From NCBI GenBank assembly GCA_963682025.1, contig CAVMKG010000237.1:113501-177500 (forward strand): DNA of 64,000 nt, read 5' to 3'. Within the stretch, counting starts at the first letter, position 1; every line of letters begins with the position of its first letter. A model generated the notes under the pieces. The model was not told where the DNA came from. It did not search any database and was given only the letters and a program-made list of their open reading frames with translations. Source of the stretch: Cordilura impudica. Its lineage: Eukaryota; Arthropoda; Insecta; Diptera; Scathophagidae. The translations under genes and the position numbers were made by a program. Shown one piece after another: positions 31,482 to 46,400 of this stretch.

Positions 31482-34400
31482 AATTTTTAATTTTAAATTT
31501 TTAATTTTTAATTTTTAATTTTTAATTTTTAATTTTTATTTTTTAATTTTTAATTTTTAATTTTTAGTTTTTAATTTTTAATTTTTAATTTTTAATTTTT
31601 AATTTTTAATTTTTAATTTTTAATTTTTAATTTTTAATTTTTAATTTTTAATTTTAAATTTTTAATTTTAAATTTTTAATTTTTAATTTTTAGTTTTTAA
31701 TTTTTAATTTTTAATTTTTAATTTTTAATTTTTAATTTTTAATTTTTAATTTTTAATTTTTAATTTTTAATTTTTAATTTTTAATTTTTAATTTTTAATT
31801 TTTAATTTTTAATTTTTAATTTTTAATTTTTAATTTTTAATTTTTAATTTTTAATTTTTAATTTTTAATTTTTAATTTTTAATTTTTAATTTTTAATTTT
31901 TAATTTTTAATTTTTAATTTTTAATTTTTAATTTTTAATTTTTAATTTTTAATTTTTAATTTTTAATTTTTAATTTTTAATTTTTAATTTTTAATTTTTA
32001 ACTTTTAATTTTTAATTTTTAATTTTTAATTTTTAATTTTTAATTTTTAATTCTTAATTTTTAATTTTTAATTTTTAACTTTTAATTTTTAATTTTTAAT
32101 TCTTAATTTTTAATTTTTAATTTTTAATTTTTAATTTTTAATTTTTTATTTTTAAATTTTTTTTTTTAATTTTTAATTTTTAGTTTTTAATTTTTAATTT
32201 TTAATTTTTAATTTTTAATTTTTAATTTTTAATTTTTAATTTTTAATTTTTAATTTTTAATTTTTAATTTTTAATTTTTAATTTTTAATTTTTAATTTTT
32301 AATTTTTAGTTTTAATTTTAAATTTTTATTTTTAATTTTTAATTTTTAATTTTTAATTTTTAATTTTTAATTTTTAATTTTTAATTTTTAATTTTTAATT
32401 TTTAATTTTTAATTTTTAATTTTTAATTTTTAATTTTTAATTTTTAATTTTTAATTTTTAATTTTTAATTTTTAATTTTTAATTTTTAATTTTTAATTTT
32501 TAATTTTTAATTTTTAATTTTTAATTTTTAATTTTTAATTTTTAATTTTTAATTTTTAATTTTTAATTTTTAATTTTTAATTTTTAATTTTTAATTTTTA
32601 ATTTTTAGTTTTAATTTTAAATTTTTATTTTTAATTTTTAATTTTTAATTTTTAATTTTTAATTTTTAATTTTTAATTTTTAATTTTTAATTTTTAATTT
32701 TTAATTTTTAATTTTTAATTTTTAATTTTTAATTTTTAATTTTTAATTCTTAATTTTTAATTTTTAATTTTTAAGTTTTAATTTTTAATTTTTAATTTTT
32801 AATTTTTAATTTTTAATTTTTAACTTTTAATTTTTAATTTTTAATTTTTAATTTTTAATTCTTAATTTTTAATTTTAAATTTTTAATTTTTAATTTTTAA
32901 TTTTTTATTTTTAATTTTTAATTTTAAAATTTTTTTTTTAATTTTTAATTTTTAATTTATAATTTTTAATTTTTAATTTTTAATTTTTAATTTTTAATTT
33001 TTAATTTTTAATTTTCAATTTTTAATTTTTAATTTTTAATTTTTAATTTTTAATTTTTAATTTTTAATTTCTAATTTTTAATTTTTAATTTTTAATTTTT
33101 AATTTTTAATTTTTAATTTTTAATTTTTAATTTTTAATTTTTAATTTTTAATTTTTAATTTTTAATTTTTAATTTTTAATTTTTAATTTTTAATTTTTAA
33201 TTTTTAATTTTTAATTTTTAATTTTTAATTTTTAATTTTTAATTTTTAATTTTTAATTTTTAATTTTTAATTTTAAATTTTTAATTTTTAATTTTTAATT
33301 TTTAATTTTTAATTTTTAATTTTTAATTTTTAATTATTAATTTTTAATTTTTAATTTTATATTTTAAATTTTAAATTTAAAATTTAAAATTTTTAATTTT
33401 TAATTTTAAATTTTAAATTTTTAATTTTTAATTTTTAATTTTTAATTTTTAATTTTTAATTTTTAATTTTTAATTTTTATTTTTTAATTTTTAATTTTTA
33501 ATTTTTAATTTACAATTTTTAATTTTTAATTTTTAATTTTTAATTTTTAATTTTTAATTTTTAATTTTTAATTTTTAATTTTTAATTTTTAATTTTTAAT
33601 TTTTAATTTTTAATTTTTAATTTTTAATTTTTAATTTTTAATTTTTAATTTTTAATTTTTAATTTTTAATTTTTAATTTTTAATTTTTAATTTTTAATTT
33701 TTATTTTTTAATTTTTAATTTTTAATTTTTAATTTTTAATTTTTAATTTTTAATTTTTAATTTTTAATTTTTAATTTTTAATTTTTAATTTTTAATTTTT
33801 AATTTTTAATTTTTAATTTTTAATTTTTAATTTTTAATTTTTAATTTTTAATTTTTAATTTTTAATTTTTAATTTTTAATTTTTAGTTTTTAATTTTTAA
33901 TTTTTAATTTTTAATTTTTAATTTTTAATTTTTAATTTTTAATTTTTAATTTTTAATTTTTAATTTTAAATTTTTAATTTTTAATTTTTAATTTTTAATT
34001 TTTAATTTTTAATTTTTAATTTTTAATTTTTAATTTTTAATTTTTAATTTTTAATTTTTAATTTTAAATTTTAAATTTTAAATTTTTAATTTTTAATTTT
34101 TAATATTTAGTTTTTAATTTTTAATTTTTAATTTTTAATTTTTAATTTTTAATTTTTAATTTTTTATTTTTAATTTTAAATTTTAAATTTTTAATTTTTA
34201 ATTTTTAATTTTTAATTTTTAAATTTTAATTCTTAATTTTTAATTTTTAATTTTTTAATTTTTAATTTTTAGTTTTTAATTTTTAATTTTTAATTTTTAA
34301 TTTTTAATTTTTAATTTTTAATTTTTAATTTTTAATTTTTAATTTTTAATTTTTAATTTTTAATTTTTAATTTTTACTTTTTAATTTTTAATTTTTAATT

Positions 34401-37400
34401 TTTAGTTTTTAATTTTTAATTTTTAATTTTTAATTTTTAATTTTTAATTTTTAATTTTTAATTTTTAATTTTTAATTTTTGATTTTTAATTTCTAATTTT
34501 AAATTTTAAATTTTAAATTTTTTATTTTTAATTTTTAATTTTTAATTTTTAATTTTTAATTTTTAATTTTTAATTTTTAATTTTTAATTTTTAATTTTTA
34601 ATTTTTAATTTTTAATTTTTAATTTTTAATTTTTAATTTTAAATTTTAAATTTTTAATTTTTAATTTTTAATTTTTTATTTTTAATTTTTAATTTTTAAT
34701 TTTTAATTTTTAATTTTTAATTTTTAATTTTTAATTTTTAATTTTTAATTTTTAATTTTTAATTTTTAATTTTTAATTTTTAATTTTTAATTTTTAATTT
34801 TTAATTTTTAATTTTTAATTTTTAATTTTTAATTTTTAATTTTTAATTTTTAATTTTTAATTTTTAATTTTTAATTTTTAATTCTTAATTTTTAATTCTT
34901 AATTTTTAATTTTTAATTTTTAACTTTTAATTTTTAATTTTTAATTCTTTATTTTTAATTTTTAATTTTTAATTTTTAATTTTTTATTTTTAATTTTTAA
35001 TTTTTAATTTTTAAATTTTTTTTTTAATTTTTAATTTTTAATTTTTAATTTATAATTTTTAATTTTTAGTTTTTAATTTTTAATTTTTAATTTTTAATTT
35101 TTAATTTTTAATTTTTAATTTTTAATTTTTAATTTTTAATTTTTAATTTTTAATTTTTAGTTTTTAATTTTTAATTTTTAATTTTTAATTTTTAATTTTT
35201 AATTTTTAGTTTTTAATTTTTAATTTTTAATTTTTAATTTATAATTTAAATTTTTAGTTTTTAATTTTTAATTTTTAATTTTTAATTTTTAATTTTTAAT
35301 TTTTAATTTTTAATTTTTAATTTTTAATTTTTAATTTTTAATTTTTAATTTTTAATTTTCAATTTTTAATTTTTAATTTTTAATTTCTAATTTTTAATTT
35401 TTAATTTTTAATTTTTAATTTTTAATTTTTAATTTTTAATTTTTAATTTTTAATTTTTAATTTTTAATTTTTAATTTTTAATTTTTAGTTTTTAATTTTT
35501 AATTTTTAATTTTTTATTTTTAATTTTTAATTTTTAGTTTTTAATTTTTAATTTTTAATTTTTAATTTTTAATTTTTAATTTTTAATTTTTAATTTTTAA
35601 TTTTTAATTTTTAATTTTTAATTTTTAATTTTTAATTTTTAATTTTTAATTTTTAATTTTTAATTTTTAATTTTTAATTTTTAATTTTTAATTTTTAATT
35701 TTTAATTTTTAATTTTTAATTTTTAATTTTTAATTTTTAATTTTTAATTTTTAATTTTTAATTTTTAATTTTTAATTTTTAATTTTTAATTTTTAATTTT
35801 TAATTTTTAATTTTTAATTTTTAATTTTTAATTTTTAATTTTTAATTTTTAATTTTTAATTTTTAATTTTTAATTTTTAATTTTTAATTTTTAATTTTTA
35901 ATTTTTAATTTTTAATTATTAATTTTTAATTTTTAATTTTATATTTTAAATTTTAAATTTTAAATTTAAAATTTAAAATTTTTAATTTTTAATTTTTAAT
36001 TTTTAATTTTTAATTTTTAATTTTTAATTTTTAATTTTTAATTTTTAATTTTTAATTTTTAATTTTTAATTTTTATTTTTTAATTTTTAATTTTTAATTT
36101 TTAATTTTTAATTTTTAATTTTTAATTTTTAATTTTTAATTTTTAATTTTTAATTTTTAATTTTTAATTTTTAATTTTTAATTTTTAATTTTTTTTTAAT
36201 TTTTAATTTTTAATATTTAATTTTTAATTTTTAATTTTTTAAGTTTTAATTTTTAATTTTTAATTTTTAATTTTTAATTTTTAATTTTTAATTTTTAATT
36301 TTTAATTTTAAATTTTTAATTTTTAATTTTAAATTTTTAATTTTTAATTTTTAATTTTTAATTTTTAATTTTTAATTTTTAATTTTTAATTTTTAATTTT
36401 TAATTTTTAATTTTTAATTTTTAATTTTTAATTTTTAATTTTTAATTTTTAATTTTTAATTTTTAATTTTTAATTTTTAATTTTTAATTTTTAATTTTTA
36501 ATTTTTAATTTTTAATTTTTAATTTTTAATTTTTAATTTTTAATTTTTAATTTTTAATTTTTAATTTTTAATTTTTAATTTTTAATTTTTAATTTTTAAT
36601 TTTTAATTTTTAATTTTTAATTTTTAATTTTTAATTTTTAATTTTTAATTTTTAATTTTTAATTTTTAATTTTTAATTTTTAATTTTTAATTTTTAATTT
36701 TTAATTTTTAATTTTTAATTTTTAATTTTTAATTTTTAATTTTTAATTTTTAATTTTTAATTTTTAATTTTTAATTTTTAATTTTTAATTTTTAATTTTT
36801 AATTTTTAATTTTAATTTTTAATTTTTAATTTTTAATTTTTAATTTTTAATTTTTAATTTTTAATTTTTAATTTTTAATTTTTAATTTTTAATTTTTAAT
36901 TTTTAATTTTTAATTTTTAATTTTTAATTTTTAATTTTTAATTTTTAATTTTTAATTTTAATTTTTAATTTTTAATTTTTAATTTTTAATTTTTAATTTT
37001 TAATTTTTTATTTTAATTTTTAATTTTTAATTTTTAGTTTTTAATTTTTAATTTTTAATTTTTAATTTTTAATTTTTAATTTTTAATTTTTAATTTTTAA
37101 TTTTTAATTTTTAATTTGTAATTTGTAATTTGTAATTATTAATTTTTTATTTTTAATTATTAATTTTTAATTTTTAATTTTTAATTTTTAATTTTTAATT
37201 TTTAATTTTTAATTTTTAATTTTTAATTTTTAATTTTTAATTTTTAATTTTTAATTTTTAATTTTTAATTTTTAATTTTTAATTTTTAATTTTTAATTTT
37301 TAATTTTTAATTTTTAATTTTTAATTTTTAATTTTTAATTTTTAATTTTTAATTTTTAATTTTTAATTTTGAATTTTTAATTTTTAATTTTTAATTTTTA

Positions 37401-40400
37401 ATTTTTAATTTTTAATTTTTAATTTTTAATTTTCAATTTTTAATTATTAATTTTGAATTTTGAATTTTGGATTTTTAATTTTTAATTTTTAATTTTTAAT
37501 TTTTAATTTTTAATTTTTAATTTTTAATTTTTAATTTTTAATTTTTAATATTTAATTTTTAATTTTTAATTTTTAATTTTTAATTTTTAATTTTTAATTT
37601 TTAATTTTTAATTTTTAATTTTTAATTTTTAATTTTTAATTTTTAATTTTTAATTTTTAATTTTTAATTTTTAATTTTTAATTTTTAATTTTTAATTTTT
37701 AATTTTTAATTTTTAATTTTTAATTTTTAATTTTTAATTTTTAATTTTTAATTTTTAATTTTTAATTTTTAATTTTTAATTTTTAATTTATAATTTTTAA
37801 TTTTTAATTTTTAATTTTTAATTTTTAATTTTTAATTTTTAATTTTTAATTTTTAATTTTTAATTTTTAATTTTTAATTTTTAATTTTTAATTTTTAATT
37901 TTTAATTTTTAATTTTTAATTTTTAATTTTTAATTTTTAATTTTTAATTTTTAATTTTAATTTTTAATTTTTAATTTTTAATTTTTTATTTTAATTTTTA
38001 ATTTTTAATTTTTAATTTTTAATTTTTAGTTTTTAATTTTTAATTTTTAATTTTTAATTTTTAATTTTTAATTTTTAATTTTTAATTTTTAATTTTTAAT
38101 TTTTAATTTTTAATTTTTTATTTTTAATTTTTAATTTTTAATTTTTAATTTTTAATTTTTAATTTTTAATTTTTAATTTTTAATTTTTAATTTTTAATTT
38201 TTAATTTTTAATTTTTAATTTTTAATTTGTAATTTGTAATTTTTAATTTTTAATTTTTAATTTTTAATTTTTAATTTTTAATTTTTAATTTTTAATTTTT
38301 AATTTTTAATTTTTAATTTTTAATTTTTAATTTTTAATTTTTAATTTTTAATTTTTAATTTTTAATTTTTAATTTTTAATTTTTAATTTTTAATTTTTAA
38401 TTTTTAATTTTTAATTTTTAATTTTTAATTTTTAATTTTTAATTTTTAATTTTTAATTTTTAATTTTTAATTTTTAATTTTTAATTTTTAATTTTTAATT
38501 TTTAATTTTTAATTTTTAATTTTTAATTTTTAATTTTTAATTTTTAATTTTTAATTTTTAATTTTTAATTTTTAATTTTCAATTTTTAATTATTAATTTT
38601 GAATTTTGAATTTTGGATTTTTAATTTTTAATTTTTAATTTTTAATTTTTAATTTTTAATTTTTAATTTTTAATTTTTAATATTTAATTTTTAATTTTTA
38701 ATTTTTAATTTTTAATTTTTAATTTTTAATTTTTAATTTTTAATTTTTAATTTTTAATTTTTAATTTTTAATTTTTAATTTTTAATTTTTAATTTTTAAT
38801 TTTTAATTTTTAATTTTTAATTTTTAATTTTTATTTTTTAATTTTTAATTTTTAATTTTTAATTTTTAATTTTTAATTTTTAATTTTTAATTTTTAATTT
38901 TAATTTTTAATTTTTAATTTTTAATTTTTAATTTTTTATTTTAATTTTTAATTTTTAATTTTTAATTTTTAATTTTTAGTTTTTAATTTTTAATTTTTAA
39001 TTTTTAATTTTTAATTTTTAATTTTTAATTTTTAATTTTTAATTTTTCATTTTTAATTTTTAATTTTTAATTTTTAATTTTTAATTTTTAATTTTTAATT
39101 TTTAATTTTTAATTTTTAATTTTTAATTTTTAATTTTTAATTTTTAATTTTTAATTTTTAATTTGTAATTTTTAATTTTTAATTTTTAATTTTTAATTTT
39201 TAATTTTTAATTTTTAATTTTTAATTTTTAATTTTTAATTTTTAATTTTTAATTTTTAATTTTTAATTTTTAATTTTTAATTTTTAATTTTTAATTTTTA
39301 ATTTTTAATTTTTAATTTTTAATTTTTAATTTTTAATTTTTAATTTTTAATTTTTAATTTTTAATTTTTAATTTTTAATTTTTAATTTTTAATTTTTAAT
39401 TTTTAATTTTTTAATTTTTAATTTTTAATTTTTAATTTTTAATTTTCAATTTTTAATTATTAATTTTGAATTTTGAATTTTGGATTTTTAATTTTTAATT
39501 TTTAATTTTTAATTTTTAATTTTTAATTTTTAATTTTTAATTTTTAATTTTTAATTTTTAATATTTAATTTTTAATTTTTAATTTTTAATTTTTAATTTT
39601 TAATTTTTAATTTTTAATTTTTAATTTTTAATTTTTAATTTTTAATTTTTAATTTTTAATTTTTAATTTTTAATTTTTAATTTTTAATTTTTAATTTTTA
39701 ATTTTTAATTTTTAATTTTTAATTTTTAATTTTTAATTTTTAATTTTTAATTTTTAATTTTTAATTTTTCATTTTTAATTTTTAATTTTTAATTTTTAAT
39801 TTTAATTTTTAATTTTTAATTTTTAATTTTTAATATTTAATTTTTAATTTTTAATTTTTAATTTTTAATTTTTATTTTTAATTTTTAATTTTTATTTTTA
39901 ATTTTTAATTTTTAATTTTTAATTTTTAATTTTTAATCATTAATTTTTAATTTTTTTTAATTTTTAATTTTTAATTTTTAATTTTTAATTTTTAATTTTT
40001 AATTTTTAATTTTTAATTTTTAATTTTTAATTTTTAATTTTTAATTTTTAATTTTTAATTTTTAATTTTTAATTTTTAATTTTTAATTTTTAATTTTTAA
40101 TTTTTAATTTTTAATTTTTAATTTTTAATTTTTAATTTTTAATTTTAATTTTTAATTTTTAATTTTTAATTTTTAATTTTAATTTTTAATTTTTAATTTT
40201 TAATTTTTAATTTTTAATTTTTAATTTTTAATTTTTAATTTTTAATTTTTAATTTTTAATTTTTAATTTTTAATTTTTAATTTTTAATTTTTAATTTTTA
40301 ATTTTTAATTTTTAATTTTTAATTTTTAATTTTTAATTTTTAATTTTTAATTTTTAATTTTTAATTTTTAATTTTTAATTTTTAATTTTTAATTTTTAAT

Positions 40401-43400
40401 TTTTAATTTTTAATTTTTAATTTTTAATTTTTAATTTTTAATTTTTAATTTTTAATTTTTAATTTTTAATTTTTAATTTTTAATTTTTAATTTTTAATTT
40501 TTAATTTTTTAATTTTTAATTTTTAATTTTTAATTTTTAATTTTTAATTTTTAATTTTTAATTTTTAATTTTAATTTTTAATTTTGAATTTTGAATTTTT
40601 TAATTTTTTATTTTTAATTTTTAATCTTTAATTTTTAATTTTTAATTTTTAATTTTTAATTTTTAGTTTTGAATTTTTAATTTTTAATTTTTAATTTTTA
40701 ATTTGTAATTTTTTTATTTTTAATTTTTAATTTTTAATTATTAATATTTTATTTTTAATTTTTAAGTATTAATTTTTAATCTTTAATTTTTAATTTTTAA
40801 TTTTTAATTTTTAATTTTTAATTTTTAATTTTTAATTTTTAATTTTTAATTTTTAATTTTTAATTTTTAATTTTTAATTTTTAATTTTTAATTTTTAATT
40901 TTTAATTTTTAATTTTTAATTTTTAATTTTTAATTTTTAATTTTTAATTTTTAATTCTTAATTTTTAATTTTTAATTTTTAATTTTTAATTTTTAATTTT
41001 TAATTTTTAATTTTTAATTTTTAATTTTTAAATTTTAATTTTTCATTTTTAATTTTTAATTTTTAATTTTTAATTTTTAATTTTTAATTTTAATTTTTTA
41101 TTTTTAATTGTTAATTTTTAATTTTTAATTTTTAATTTTTAATTTTTAATTTTTAATATTTAATTTTTAATTTTTAATTTTTAATTTTTAATTTTTAATT
41201 TTTAATTTTTAATTTTTAATTTTAAATTTTAAATTTTTGATTTTTAATTTTTAATTTTTAATTTTTAATTTTTAAATTTAATTTTTTACTTTTTAATTTT
41301 TACTTTTAAATTTTAAATTTTTAATTTTTAATTTTTAATTTTTAATTTTTAATTTTTAATTTTTAATTTTTAATTTTTAATTTTTAATTTTTAATTTTTA
41401 ATTTTTAATTTTTAATTTTTAATTTTTAATTTTTAATTTTTAATATTTAATTTTTAATTTTTAATTTTAATTTTTAAATTTTTAAATTTTAATTTTTAAT
41501 TTTTAATTTTTAATTTTTAATTTTTAATTTTTAATTTTTAATTTTTAATTTTTAATTTTTAATTTTTAATTTTTAATTTTTAATTTTTAATTTTTAATTT
41601 TTAATTTTTAATTTTTAATTTTTAATTTTTAATTTTTAATTTTTAATTTTTAATTTTTAATTTTAATTTTTAATTTTTAATTTTAATTTTTAATTTTTAA
41701 TTTTTAATTTTTAATTTTTAATTTTTAATTTTTAATTTTTAATTTTTAATTTTTAATTTTTAATTTTTAATTTTTAATTTTTAATTTTTAATTTTTAATT
41801 TTTAATTTTTAATTTTTAATTTTAATTTTTAATTTTTAATTTTTAATTTTTAATTTTTTAATTTTTAATTTTTAATTTTTAATTTTTAATTTTTAATTTT
41901 TAATTTTTAATTTTTAATTTTTAATTTTTAATTTTTAATTTTTAATTTTAAATTTTTAATTTTTAATTTTTAATTTTTAATTTTTAATTTTTAATTTTTA
42001 ATTTTTAATTTTTAATTTTTAATTTTTAATTTTTAATTTTTAATTTTTAATTTTAAATTTTTAATTTTTAATTTTTAATTTTTAATTTTTAATTTTTAAT
42101 TTTTAATTTTTAATTTTTAATTTTTAATTTTTAATTTTTAATTTTTAATTTTTAATTTTTAATTTTTAATTTTTAATTTTTAATTTTTAATTTTTAATTT
42201 TTAATTTTTAATTTTTAATTTTTAATTTTTAATTTTAATTTTTAATTTTTAATTTTTAATTTTTAATTTTTTATTTTTAATTTTTATTTTTTAATTTTTA
42301 ATTTTTAATTTTTAATTTTAATTTTTAATTTTTAATTTTTAATTTTTAATTTTTTATTTTAATTTTCAATTTTTAATTTTTAATTTTTAATTTTTAGTTT
42401 TTAATTTTTAATTTTTAATTTTTAATTTTTAATTTTTAATTTTTAATTTTTAATTTTTAATTTTTAATTTTTAATTTGTAATTTGTAATTTTTAATTTTT
42501 AATTTTTAATATTTAATTTTTAATTTTTAATTTTTAATTTTTAATTTTTAATTTTTAATTTTTAAGTATTAATTTTAAATTTTAATTTTTAATTTTTAAT
42601 TTTTAATTTTTAATTTTTAATTTTTAATTTTTAATTTTTAATTTTTAATTTTTAATTTTTAATTTTTAATTTTTAATTTTTAATTTTTAATTTTTAATTT
42701 TTAATTTTTAATTTTTAATTTCAAATTTTTAATTTTTAATTTTTAATTTTTAATTTTTAATTTTTAATTTTTAATTTTTAATTTTTAATTTTTAATTTTT
42801 AATTTTTAATTTTTAATTTTTAATTTTTAATTTTTAATTTTTTAATTTTTAATTTTTAATTTTTAATTTTTAATTTTTAATTTTTAATTTTTAATTATTA
42901 ATTTTTAATTTTTAATTTTTAATTTTTAATTTTTAATTTTTAATTTTTAATTTTTAATTTTTAATTTTTAATTTTTAATTTTTAATTTTTAATTTTTAAT
43001 TTTTAATTTTTAATTTTTAATTTTAATTTTTAATTTTTAATTTTGAATTTTGAATTTTGAATTTTTAATTTTTTATTTTTAATTTTTAATTTTAAATTTT
43101 TAATTTTTAATTTTTAATTTTTAATTTTTAGTTTTGAATTTTTAATTTTTAATTAGTAATTTTTTATTTTTAATTTTTAATTTTTAATTTTTAATTTTTA
43201 ATTTTTAATTTTTAATTTTTAATTTTTAATTTTTAATTTTTTAATTTTTAATTTTAATTTTTAATTTTTAATTTTTAATTTTTAATTTTTAATTTTTAAT
43301 TTTTAATTTTTAATTTTTAATTTTTAATTTTTAATTTTTAATTTTTAATTTTTAATTTTTAATTTTTAAATTTTATATTTTATTTTTAATTTTTAATTTT

Positions 43401-46400
43401 AATTTTTAATTTTTAATTTTTAATTTTTAATTTTTAATTTTTAATTTTTAATTTTTAATTTTTAATTTTTAATTTTTAATTTTTAATTTTTAATTTTTAA
43501 TTTTTAATTTTTAATTTTTAATTTTTAATTTTTAATTTTTAATTTTTAATTTTTAATTTTTTAATTTTTAATTTTTAATTTTTAAATTTTAAATTTTAAA
43601 TTTTTAATTTTTAATTTTTAATTTTTAATTTTTAATTTTTAATTTTTAATTTTTAATTTTTAATTTTTAATTTTTAATTTTTAATTTTTAATTTTTAATT
43701 TTTAATTTTTAATTTTTAATTTTTAATTTTTAATTTTAATTTTTAATTTTTAATTTTTAATTTTTAATTTTTAATTTTTAATTTTTAATTTTTAATTTTT
43801 TAATTTTTAATTTTTAATTTTTAATTTTTAATTTTTAATTTTAATTTTTAATTTTTAATTTTTAATTTTTAATTTTTAATTTTAATTTTTAATTTTTAAT
43901 TTTTAATTTTTAATTTTTAATTTTTAATTTTTAATTTTTAATTTTGAATTTTGAATTTTTAATTTTTAATTTTTAATTTTTAATTTTTAATTTTTAATTT
44001 TTAATTTTTAATTTTTAATTTTTAATTTTTAATTTTTAATTTTTAATTTTTAATTTTTAATTTTTAATTTTTAAATTTTATTTTTAATTTTTAATTTTTA
44101 ATTTTTAATTTTTAAATTTAATTTTTAATTTTTAATTTTTAATTTTTAATTTTTAGTTTTTAATTTTTAATTTTTAATTTTTAATTTTTAATTTTTAATT
44201 TTTAATTTTTAATTTTTAATTTTTAATTTTTAATTTTTAATATTTAATTTTTAATTTTTAATTTTTAATTTTTAATTTTTAATTTTTAATTTTTAATTTT
44301 TAATTTTTAATTTTTAATTTTTAATTTTTAATTTTTAATTTTTAATTTTTAATTTTTAATTTTTAATTTTTAAATTTTAAATTTTCAATTTTTAATTTTT
44401 AATTTTTAATTTTTAATTTTTAATTTTTAATTTTTAATTTTTAATTTTTAATTTTTAATTTTTAATTTTTAATTTTTAAATTTTAATTTTTAATTTTTAA
44501 TTTTTAATTTTTAATTTTTAATTTTTAATTTTTAATTTTTAATTTTTAATTTTTAATTTTTAATTTTTAATTTTTAATTTTTAATTTTAATTTTTAATTT
44601 TTAATTCTTAATTTTTTATTTTAATTTTTAATTTTTAATTTTTAATTTTTAGTTTTTAATTTTTAATTTGTAATTTTTAATTTTTAATTTTTAATTTGTA
44701 ATTTTTAATTTTTAATTTTTAGTTTTTAATATTTAATTTTTATTTTTTAATTTTTAATTTTTAATTTTTAATTTTTAATTTTTAATTTTTAATTTTTAAT
44801 TTTTAATTTTTAATATTTAATTTTTAATTTTTAATTTTTAATTTTTAATTTTTAATCTTTAATTTTTAATTTTTAATCTTTAATTTTTAATTTTTAATTT
44901 TTAATTTTTAATTTTTAATTTGTAATTTTTAATTTTTAATTTTTAATTTTTAATTTTTAATTTTTAATTTTTAATTTTTAATTTTTAATTTTTAAATTTT
45001 AATTTTTAATTTTTAATTTTTAATTTTTAATTTTCAATTTTTAATTTTTAATTTTTAATTTTTAATATTTAATTTTTAATTTTTAATTTTTAATTTTTAA
45101 TTTTTAATCTTTAATTTTTAATTTTTAATTTTTAATTTTTAATTTTTAATTTTTAATTTTTAATTTTTAATTTTTAATTTTTAATTTTTAATTTTTAATT
45201 TTTAATTTTTAATTTTTAATTTTTAATTTTTAATTTTTAAATTTTAAATTTTTAATTTTTAATTTTTAATTTTTAATTTTTAATTTTTAATTTTTAATTT
45301 TTAATTTTTAATTTTTAATTTATAATTTTTAATTTTTAATTTTTATTTTTTAATTTTTATTTTTAATTTTTAATTTTTAATTTTTAATTTTTAATTTTTA
45401 ATTTTTAATTTTTAATTTTTAATTTTTAATTTTTAATTTTTAATTTTTAATTTTTAATTTTTAATTTTTAATTTTTAATTTTTAATTTTTAATTTTTAAT
45501 TTTTAATTTTTAATTTTTAATTTTTAATTTTTAATTTTTAATTTTTAATTTTTAATTTTTAATTTTTAATTTTTTATTTTTAATTTTTAATTTTTAATTT
45601 TTAATTTTTAATTTTTAATTTTTAATTTTTAATTTTTAATTTTTAATTTTTAATTTTTAATTTTTAATTTTTAATTTTTAATTTTTAATTTTTAATTTTT
45701 AATTTTTAATTTTTAATTTTTAATTTTTAATTTTTAATTTTTAATTTTTAATTTTTAATTTTTAATTTTTAATTTTAATTTTTAATTTTTAATTTTTTAT
45801 TTTAATTTTTAATTTTTAATTTTTAATTTTTAATTTTTAGTTTTTAATTTTTAATTTTTAATTTTTAATATTTAATTTTTAATTTGTAATTTGTAATTTG
45901 TAATTTGTAATTTTTAATTTTTAATTTTTAATTTTTAATTTTTAATTTTTAATTTTTAATTTTAAATTTTTAATTTTTAATTTTTAATATTTAATTTTAA
46001 ATTTTTAATTTTTAATTTTTAAGTATTAATTTTTAATTTTTAATTTTTAATTTTTAATTTTTAATTTTTAATTTTTAATTTTTAATTTTTAATTTTTAAT
46101 TTTTAATTTTTAATTTTTAATTTTTAATTTTTAATTTTTAATTTTTAATTTTTAATTTTTAATTTTTAATTTTTAATTTTTAATTTTTAATTTTTAATTT
46201 TTAATTTTTAATTTTTAATTTTTAATTTTTAATTTTTAATTTTTAATTTTTAATTTTTAATTTTTAATTTTTAATTTTAATTTTTAATTTTTTATTTTAA
46301 TTTTTAATTTTTAATTTTTAATTTTTAGTTTTTAATTTTTAATTTTTAATTTTTAATATTTAATTTTTAATTTGTAATTTGTAATTTTTAATTTTTAATT

